A stretch of DNA of 64,000 nucleotides from Clytia hemisphaerica (lineage: Eukaryota > Cnidaria > Hydrozoa > Leptothecata > Clytiidae). Of this stretch, positions 57,301 through 64,000 are shown one piece after another. Numbering within the stretch: the first letter of the stretch is position 1; every line of letters begins with the position of its first letter. The position numbers were made by a program, and so were the translations under genes. The stretch spans positions 76,009 through 140,008 of the forward strand of contig CACVBU010000852.1 in NCBI GenBank assembly GCA_902728285.1. The letters run 5' to 3'. The notes under the pieces are model-generated. The model saw only the letters and a list, made by a program, of their open reading frames with translations, was not told the DNA's origin and made no database searches.

Positions 57301-60300
57301 ATCGCATCGCGTCCTACAAAAGGTATATATACGCCACGAGTTTACTGCGCAAAAAAAGCTTTTTAAGCAGATATAAAAACAGTTCATGCTAATTATTTTT
57401 TACCTCTAGTCCAATATGGTTGCTTTGCCCGGCTAACAGAGCCGAGATCAACTCGCACGCGTCTAAGGCTTGAAAAAAAGTTTCTGAAGATAATAAAATT
57501 TCTATTCGCAACCTTCCACTTACAAAAGGCAACCCAACAAGATAAGCAATAGTGTATTGATAAAAATCTTATAAACAAAGATTTAAGAAATTTTAGAAAA
57601 CAATTCTTTCTACTTTAAGGAATTCATACTGGCTGACATTTGAAGTGGAGACAAGAGGTCATCTTCACCAGAACAGTTCAGTAATTGGATTTTATCAGAA
57701 AATTGTATTCAATGATCAAAATCTTCATCCTTTCGATTACCGCATGGAATCATTCAAAGCGTTTGACCCAGGTAAGACAGTTTCTACAAAATGGGGTGGA
57801 GGATTTTAGGGGGGATTTGCGCTAAATTTATGACACCCTTAAATGGGGAGGTGCGAGAATATTGTCGAAATCTCGATTTTGAATTTTAAAGAGATTAAGC
57901 TTAAGATAAATTTTGGGTTTATATTCAAGATTTTCACGGGGTCCGCACCAACGACAGGGAGGACCGAACAATGGCATTGTCCTTGTACTATAGCCATTTT
58001 TCATTCAAAAGTACTTATGACTGCCCCCTAGAAGAAATGTTTTATAGTTAACTTTCTTGAAATCTGAACCTTCATTTTCTTTTCTAAGGTTCTCCGAGCT
58101 TTGAAAGTCATTCTGTAACGATAATCTACTGCAATAATTAGAAGATTCTTAACACCTGAAGAGTCTTGATTAAACAATTTTGTTCGGATATTTAAAGGAA
58201 GGAAAGGAGGAAATAAGGTACAAGGAAAGGGAAATCATAGCGCTTACCAAATCGTATTCTAACACAAGGTCTCTCGTTCTGAGAGGGCTAAAAAAGTACA
58301 AAAATTAACCAGGGAAGACATGAGCAAAATTCAGTACTGAACTTTTTTACATCTTTAGAATATTGTCTCCCATCAACAACCGGACAGTCATCAAGTTACG
58401 GTCAATACAGGTGGAATTTCACTCGCGTCGGTGGCACCCAAGTTCAACAATGTAACTATGGTAACGCCACAACATGGAGGGAATGTCGACGGAATCTCAA
58501 TAGTGGTGCATTTTGGAGAGAACCGAACGTAAAAGGATGCTCGCATGAAAGTGAAAGAAGCCGAGAATTGACAGACATTTTAAAGGTAAATAAATGGCTC
58601 GTGGTAAAATACGATATTTGCATTTTTCTTATCAGATCGATAGTAAGAAAAACTTTGAGTACAACAACTATAGAGGTTTATATATTTCTTTATGAGTGTA
58701 ACCTCTTTTAAAATTGTACTTGTTTAATAATTAGCTACCGTTAAGGCCGATCTCCACTTGCGCACGCTGTGATCGCACCTTTTGGCTTCAATCTTTTTTG
58801 GACCTACCCCGGTGGAGGTCCTATAAATTAACCTTTGTCCGTTCGTCCGTTCGTCCGTTCGTTCGTTAGTTATTAGCTTTCCTCGTGATTGGCTCGTTAG
58901 TTTTTTCTGATTTTTTGCATAAAGATGCATAACTATAAACCCTCGAATGTGACGGAGCCCGATTTTCAAAAAAAAAATTTTTTGGGCAAATTTGGGCCAA
59001 AAAACGGCTAAAAAACGGGTTTTTTGGACTTTGTGAAAAATTAGGTCGTTAATTTTTTCTGATTTTTTGCATGAAAGTAGGGTACCATCGTAGGTAAAAA
59101 TTGGCTTAAGCAGATTTTTGCAAAAAAATTTTGTTGGCTCAAAAAACGCATGTTTATCTATAAGAATCATTATTAATAAGCATACATCGATGTTCTTAGT
59201 CAAATAACTCAATTTTTTTATGAGATAGATGTTTTTTTTCTCAGGAGGGCTTACTTTTAAAGAATATGTGTGTTTCGACATGAAATTTTGGTTGCTTGGC
59301 GTGTTTTTATAGAAAAACTGGCCAAATTCGATATTTTATTATAAGCACATTATCAATTACTTAGGTATTAGCTTTTCTCGAGATTGGCTCTTTCATTCTT
59401 TACGATTTTTTGCACAAAGATGCACAACTATAAAACCCCGAATGTGACGGAGCCCGATTTTCGGAAAATAATTTTTGGGCAAATTTGGGCCAAAAAACGG
59501 CTAAAAAATGTGTTTTTTGGACTTTGTGAAAAATTGCATCATTAATTTTTTCCGATTTTTTGCAGGAAAGTAAGGTACCATCATAGGTAAAAGATGGTTC
59601 AAACAGATTTTTGCAAAAAAATTTGTTGGCTCAAAAAACGCATGTTTATTATCTATAAGAATAGCTATTAATAAGCATACATCAATGTTCTTAGTCAAAT
59701 AACTCAATTTTTTTATGAGATAGATGTTTTTTTTGCTCAGGAGGGCTTACTTTTAAAGAATATGTGTGTTTTGACATGAAATTTTGGTTGCTTGGCGTGT
59801 TTTTATAGAAAAACTGGCCAAATTTGATATTTTTTTATAAGCACATTATCAATTACTTAGGTATTAGCTTTTCTCGAGATTGGCTCTTTCATTCTTTACG
59901 ATTTTTTGCACAAAGATGCATAACTATAAACCCTCGAATGCGACGGAGCCCGATTTTTGGAAAATAATTTTTGGGCAAACTTGGGCCAAAAAACGGCTAA
60001 AAATGTGTTTTTTGGACTTTGTGAAAAATTGGATCATTAATTTTTTCTGATTTTTTGCAGGAAAGTAAGGTACCATCATAGGTAGCAGATGGTTCAAACA
60101 GATTTTTGCAAAAAAGATTTATTGGCTCAAAAAACGCATGTTTATCTATAAGAATCACTATTAATAAGCATACATCAATGTTCTTAAAATTACTGAATTT
60201 TTTGATGAGATATGTTTTTTTGCTCTCGAACTCTTGAATATGAAAGAATATTTCAAGAGCATGAAATTTTGGTTTCTAAACGTGTTTTTTATAAGAAACA

Positions 60301-63300
60301 AACAACTAATTTTAATAGATCGTCACTATTTGTGTTCTGAATGATTGTTTAATGGTCACGCTTATGTAGATATCAATTATATATGTGTTAAATGCATAAC
60401 CAGGTAGGTCCATAAAAGTATCACTTGTTACTTGGAAAAACGATTACGTCATAAAAATGTAGCAGGCACTCGAAAAAAAAGTTGAACACATTTCAACTTT
60501 TTTCAACCATTACGTCAGATCGCGCCAATGGAATTGTTTCATTTTTCTTTTGACCAAAAGCGTGGAAGCTCTGCTCGAGAAAGTGCGATCGCAGCGCGCG
60601 AGCAAGGGGAGACAGGTCTTTAGAATCAGGACCACTATAAAGAATAACATCAAAGTTTAATTCAGCTCTCACGCAAATACCCATCTAACGTACATTACTA
60701 AACCTTAATAAAACGCTGATTAAACATAATTTGCTAATTCTTTTAGAATGGCGAATCTCCAGAGAAAGCTTCAAAACAATTAAAGAATCTGACATCCAAT
60801 CCAGTCACTTTATCAACAACGGAGACCATTTTAACGAGCAGTATTATACAATCTATCACAGATTCGTCACAAAATATTGATCCAAAGGTTTCTTCAATGA
60901 TTGAAATACTAGAAAAGGTTTTGTAGGGGAATTAACCAGAATCTAGCTCTCCGGGATAAGAGGTGAACAGGTGTTGGGTATGTGCCATTGACTTCCAAGC
61001 CCGAAGGGCTAGACTCGAGGCTCCTGAATGGGAAATGCCTAAAAAGCCTAGTTTCCCATCCAAAACGCGTGGTTTTTACACAAACGCCAGAATGAAAATA
61101 AAATCTATCGGTAGTTTAAAAAAATGCAGTCCTAAAAAAGAACCACTAGATACAATCCGTCGTCCTGATTGCATAGCTTCACTTTTCTTGCCTGAGAAAG
61201 GTTTTCTACTCCAGCACTTCAGATTTTAACCTCAATGGTATGTGCCCCCCCTCCCAAATCCAGCTTCGATTCTCCTTGAGTCTGATCGCATGCAATGGTC
61301 CTTTTTCTAGGTAGCATCCAACATGTTAGAGATAGCAAGTAATGTCATGGACGTCAACACATCCACATTGGAAAAAGCACAACAGCAAGGCGGTTCTTTG
61401 ACCATGTGAGCAGTATAAAAAACTGATATTTAATACACTTAGAACCTTAACATCACAAAGGGAATGGGTTCTTGTCAAATATCCGCATAAAAGTTTGGTA
61501 ATGGTTTATTGACTATTGTTTTGTAGAAAATACATCTTTGACGAGGCCCACCCAAGTAGTTTTCGTGATGACACGTGATAGGGACTTTTTTGCAGCATGA
61601 TTACGTGATTTGAAAAAATTTTCTACGTGATTGCGTGATGAGAGGTCAAAACATGATCGTGATTTAATTTTTTTTGAGCCGTGATACGTGATTTGGACTT
61701 TTTCAAAAAGACGCGTGATTGTCCATTTCTTTTGCTGATTTGCGTGATCGTGATTGAAGACAAAAAATTGCGTGATATCTTGATCAGAGTTACCGCCGGG
61801 GAAGCCTCTTTGACCATTAACGACACAAAAGAGAATGGGGTTTTGTTACCTAGGGTCAAATATCTTGATACATGTTATAACGTCAATGCAAGGCTTCAGA
61901 TATTTGATATCTTATGATCCAAATAAACTCGAAGCCTTTGGACAAAGTATCCACGTTGTTAAAGGTTTATTATCGAATGATGTTTTGTAGAGTTTTTCAA
62001 GGATCTTGTAGTCCACACTAGACATATCTAGGCTTTTAGATCTTATTTTTTAGATGTTGTAGAGTAGGAGTTTTTAAAATTTATCAGGAAGATATGACCA
62101 TGGAGGTATAAAGAAAGACAGGAGAAGTATGCTATTGTAACCAAGCTCGCCCTACGATTAAAAAAGTTACGATGTATGCATGCTCATAATCTCATATATC
62201 GTGCATTTTTAATGAGCTCTTTTATCCATAGGTTAAATCTTATTGGCTCATTTAAGCTTTAGAAATTAGATGAGACGAGATTCATTGTTTCTGACATCAG
62301 TGTAAGAAAATATTTGGACTAAAAAAAGGCCTGTAAACTTGGCAATCCTTCATCAAATGATAAGATTTTTCGATCAATGTTTTCTTTCAGGTGAACTCTA
62401 TTGCTTGATACTTTCCTCCAAAATTCTCCAGCGACTTTATGTCTACAAATTGAGTCTGAAATCGTGTGTGCTTATAAAGAACTTTTCATTTTCTGGCTTG
62501 AGAAAATATCTTTTCAAAACAAAATTGAACGGATAGCGAAATGGAACATAAATTTGTTTCGTGGACGAAGTTTTATCTAATTTTCGTATATTAAAAGGCT
62601 AGAATCTTCAATACTGATTATTAGAATGTTCAGAGCAAACTTGAGTTCTACTAAAAAGTCTTATTTCATCGGGCGAGCTTAGAATTTCTTTTGATACATT
62701 TTATAAAAGAAATCAAAAGACTTTAACGACCAATTACCGACACATTCAACTCCTGTTTTCTTTATACCTCTATGATATGACATAGCCTAGGTTCTTGTTG
62801 CTATTATAGTGATTATACAACTGTTTTCATTTATCTCTATTCCTAGGGTTATTCAATCTATCGAAGCTGTTGCCAGAAAAATTCAATTCAACACATCGTC
62901 TGATGAAAATAACAAAAATCAAGAAACTATACCACAGATTGCAAACCAAAATATCGGACTGGCAGTTCTGTTCCCTCAAAATGGAGATTCATTTAAAAAG
63001 CAAAAGATATCGGTTAAAAAAACTCAAAGCAGTAATAAGAATGGCAAAATCAAGTTCATGAAAGACATTGACAGCGCTGATAGTCTAATAGACGCTAACG
63101 ATGGAGTTGACATAATTTTACCCAGAAGTTTACTGAAAGACTCTGAAAATAAGCTGGTTAACAAATCCAGAATCTCTGGAAAGACCATTCAATTGGTTTA
63201 CTTTAAAGATTCCTCACTATTCACTACAGTCTCCACAAATGGGAAGAAAACATCCAACTCCACTGTTATTTCTGGTGTCTTTTCTCTTAACGTTGGTGAC

Positions 63301-63427
63301 TCGGAACGTGTGGAATTAAGTGAAGATTTGGAATATTCAGTTTCTTTGAAGAAGAACACAATTGATGGAAACGAAGCAAAGAACAAAGGAAGATACGAAT
63401 GTGTTTTCTGGGACTTCAATGCAAATG
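48367..63427 (+). CDS. Adhesion GPCR ectodomain: signal peptide, SUEL lectin, Ig, HormR, GAIN/GPS; 7TM part beyond the window
   Basis: Exons: 48367-48439 (signal peptide MDLSLILIKSRYIVYWIVLF...), 48845-49156 (SUEL/rhamnose-type lectin: CPPNQRIHVESALLGR, ACGSRARVFVRC, RCEGRARCDL, NPCSYPDGEHLMLKYSCL), 52677-52927 (poly-Thr linker), 53529-54411 (294 residues, starting with a possible cadherin-like strand set, KYSLTVEARNN, then unrecognised Cys-containing sequence), 55255-55527 (Ig domain: Cys, IRWLQ, GHYVCQY), a 57.6 kb exon ending 57771, 58359-58585 (hormone-receptor-like domain: EYCLPSTTGQ, YRWNFTRVGG, CRRNLNSGAFW, EPNVKGC), 60747-60917 and 61311-61405 (helical GAIN-A), and 62847-63427 (GAIN-B into GPS, ending RYECVFWDFNANG). 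Phases agree except at the 57.6 kb exon, whose start is uncertain (57620 or 57646; a missing exon is possible, for example 56336-56442). The second half of the GPS and the seven helices must follow past 64000. It acts at the cell surface; the ligand is unknown. Confidence 0.9.
48454..48620. mobile_element. TACACG-family fragment in GPCR intron 1
   Basis: It begins TACACGCTTTTTTTATAAAC only 14 bases after the exon 1 donor. The right end could not be placed. Confidence 0.45.
49395..49527. mobile_element. TACCTTAAGG-family MITE, short copy
   Basis: It starts TACCTTAAGAGAAGAAATTT and ends AAATTTCTTCCCTTCGATA; internal AAATTTCGCGGTT occurs twice. It lies between the SUEL exon and the antisense caspase-like gene. 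Confidence 0.7.
49591..50292 (-). CDS. Caspase/metacaspase-like (C14) protein, nested antisense in a GPCR intron
   Basis: A single open frame of 233 residues. Features in order: a strand VSRRRSKARNGNFLPGVAKD with the following DIANMEDAL typical of the first helix; a helix NEAIRKIKDLLQACGKKF; catalytic His in VIYYTGHGEKGTGNW; then FSDGTLGKDELVALFP; and catalytic Cys in LICDCCYSGNW. The DxC-x-SG form around Cys is closer to metacaspase and stand-alone C14 proteins than to the QACxG of apoptotic caspases. After GNW, codons for a hydrophobic stretch (ILNVVFSFLFLI) may be an unspliced short intron (a GT follows GNW codons), with homology-like sequence resuming at CLPACGPDS and GEMTLYLTGK. No death or CARD domain is present. 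It is a self-contained gene or a retrocopy; the His/Cys pair is intact. Confidence 0.75.
   Translation of the reverse strand: MALDISKVSKYKICNLKHEGIVQNDSKWLILSGALSPPNNIIVSRRRSKARNGNFLPGVAKDIANMEDALRLNNFYKFNTVKDDRLTKNEAIRKIKDLLQACGKKFQPVIYYTGHGEKGTGNWCFSDGTLGKDELVALFPRVFPNEKLMPFLICDCCYSGNWYSIILNVVFSFLFLIDESTYITLLKPTTCLPACGPDSIALDFADRGGEMTLYLTGKDDSWIRSGSLRQLQG
50620..50983. mobile_element. TACACG-family MITE in the GPCR intron
   Basis: The left end is TACATGCTTTTTTTTTATAA, with one change in the terminus; the right end is TTATAAAAAAAAGCGTGTA. It is closely similar to 38964-39330 but interrupted by a CT microsatellite at 50912-50944. Confidence 0.8.
50912..50944. repeat. (CT)n microsatellite
   Basis: A CTCTCT run inside the MITE, absent from the 38964 copy, so it expanded after insertion. 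Confidence 0.9.
50984..51100. mobile_element. TACACG-family right-end fragment abutting the previous copy
   Basis: TATAAGAGTATAAAGGCTTC to TTCTTATGAAAAAACGTGTA matches the right part of the 47513 type. Two subfamilies therefore lie end to end here. Confidence 0.55.
51135..51330. repeat. Diverged relative of the GGTATGTGCGG MITE
   Basis: GCACTGCAAGGGT repeats and the terminal CCGCACATACCGTCAGTTGG match the element at 33298-33535. The left terminus is lost. Confidence 0.55.
51331..52440. other. GPCR intron sequence, nothing recognised
   Basis: Short frames on both strands without family features. Confidence 0.4.
52443..52676 (+). pseudogene. Duplicated, broken copy of the poly-Thr exon start
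   Basis: GAGTGAAGGGGGTTAAGCAA up to TTTTTTAG and then ATGTTCAATTAACAACAACA (from 52481) repeats the splice acceptor and start of the real exon at 52641-52720. The frame then continues with KPPTTLKDNTPDL but reaches a stop at the next copy of the acceptor region. It is a tandem duplication of about 198 bp; the first copy could be a cryptic exon that would end translation. Confidence 0.65.
55615..55999. mobile_element. 385 bp perfect-ended hairpin (foldback) element
   Basis: GGCTTTTC at 55615 is inverted as GAAAAGCC at 55992-55999, and both arms contain ACGTATACCCCCTGTTG-like sequence. An inner pair, GGAATAGACGATATCGGCTT, is inverted around 55815-55920 with CCGAGAATTCCCCACAATGC between. It lies in a GPCR intron, 88 bases after the Ig exon. 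Confidence 0.75.
56336..56442 (+). CDS. Candidate extra GPCR exon (uncertain)
   Basis: It follows a good acceptor (TCCTTTTGTTCATAG) and reads in the correct phase after the Ig exon: DSLHTKFHFQISRQSFQDQK to LLREK, then GTTTGA. It ends in phase 0, which does not join directly to the next exon. No domain is recognised. It may be chance. Confidence 0.3.
58800..60421. mobile_element. GGACCTACC element with three internal ~495 bp repeats
   Basis: The termini GGACCTACC (58800) and GGTAGGTCC (60421) are inverted. GATTGGCTC starts units at 58887, 59382 and 59878. Each unit contains GAATGTGACGGAGCCCGATT (or GCGACGG), AAAAACGGCTAAAAA and TTTTTTGGACTTTGTGAAAA. A CGTTCGTC microrepeat lies at 58838-58868. 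A minus-strand frame of 185 residues across it has no family features. It lies in a GPCR intron between the HormR and GAIN exons; a single-unit relative in opposite orientation is at 41622-42410. Confidence 0.75.
60999..61230 (+). repeat. Dispersed repeat with a conserved RGFYxNxRxKxK reading
   Basis: Plus-strand reading includes RGFYTNARMKIKS and SLKKCSPKK; the minus-strand reading at 12.45-12.66 kb has RGFYANSRLKVKF and ARLKKIYHSK. The changes are conservative, which is typical of remnants of one coding element. The family is not recognised. Confidence 0.45.
61550..61780. repeat. CGTGAT-rich short-period repeat in a GPCR intron
   Basis: ACGTGATT, GCGTGAT and TCGTGATT recur every 10-30 bases in both perfect and degraded form. 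No termini were found. Confidence 0.5.
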
Positions 63428-64000
63428 GTATGGTTGCTATTCGTTTCACTGGGCGAAATAAAAGATTTCCAATCCTGAAAATATCTTGAAAATGTGATAT
63501 TTCCATAAACATTAGTAAATATGAAAATATGACTTTTCTATATTTCCAAATTCAGGTTTCAAATATCATATTTCATGATATTTCCAAATCTGAAATTCAT
63601 TGTTTCAATTGGAAATTTCTTGTTTTGCCCGGTGTTTAGACCACAGATATCTTATTCAAAACACTAGCTACTAGCTACTAGCTACTCTGTCCCTGGTTGA
63701 AGGTAAATAATGCACCATTTTAATAGATTTGATCAATTATAAGAGCATAGGCTATTTTACAGTGGCAGAGCGTAATGGGTAATCAGGGCAACTGTGCGCT
63801 AATGACGACTTACTATTGGTCCAAATTTTGGAAATTTTTGAAGATTTTTGCGTCTAACCAATAGGAAACCGTTATCGAGGCGCAATCAGTCCTGATTACC
63901 CATGATCCATTTCAACTGTGAAATGGCCTATTCTGTCACCTCCTCGTTTGTCGCCATGTCAGGATTTTGTTCATATTGCCCAAATTGCCGGTACCGATAA
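63428..64000. other. Intron following the first half of the GPS
   Basis: It begins with donor GTATGG after AATGCAAATG. ATATTTCCAAAT motifs and CTAGCTACTAGCTACTAGCTA occur. The exon for the rest of the GPS (the second Cys/Trp pair and HL-T/S cleavage site) was not found before the window ends. Confidence 0.5.

Noticed and set aside
58724-59281. 185-residue minus-strand frame
   Set aside because: It spans the terminus and first repeat unit of the GGACCTACC element; its sequence reflects the low-complexity unit.

Overview
The window is AT-rich, intron-rich animal DNA packed with small inverted-repeat transposons. Four protein-coding genes are well supported, plus a fifth, intronless gene nested inside one of them. 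The gene set (an adhesion GPCR ectodomain with SUEL lectin, Ig, hormone-receptor-like and GAIN/GPS parts; a many-exon GFPT; RPL15; a free-standing C14 caspase-like protein; a Penelope-like GIY-YIG fragment) points to an early-branching metazoan. A cnidarian is my first guess and a sponge cannot be excluded. No ribosomal or mitochondrial marker is present to settle this.

Layout: 1-14 kb holds no gene I can support. It is dominated by nested inverted-repeat (foldback) elements, including a roughly 6 kb structure with arms of about 0.75 kb (4.2-10.3 kb) and an element built on the short motif GATTACGTTCGA (11.07-11.91 kb). 14.67-23.84 kb is a complete minus-strand GFPT gene (glutamine:fructose-6-phosphate amidotransferase, first enzyme of the hexosamine pathway), 19 coding exons and 684 residues, read through exon by exon with consistent splice phases. 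Its first intron carries a 341 bp transposon with a perfect 10 bp target-site duplication. 27.2-30.07 kb is a complete plus-strand RPL15 gene (204 residues). Its single intron within the coding region holds seven copies of one C/D-box snoRNA, each closed by a terminal stem, and three different stem sequences all keep perfect pairing.

30-43 kb is transposon and repeat territory: several MITEs, a Penelope-like retroelement tail, tRNA-like relics and a 12-copy satellite of about 148-166 bp (35.4-37.2 kb). 43.15-45.05 kb is a small three-exon gene for a secreted protein of 208 residues made of two copies of a domain of about 93 residues that I do not recognise, each encoded by its own phase-1 exon. 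48.37 kb to beyond the right edge is the ectodomain of an adhesion GPCR (at least nine coding exons, about 1,000 residues so far); its seven-helix part lies outside the window. A C14 (caspase/metacaspase-like) gene with an intact His/Cys pair lies antisense in its second intron.

The genes do not form a shared pathway. The most striking items are the RPL15-hosted snoRNA array with covarying terminal stems, the unfamiliar two-domain secreted protein, and the variety of non-autonomous DNA elements, several of which exist as more than one diverged copy inside this window. All splice structures were derived by eye from reading frame, GT/AG sites and family conservation.
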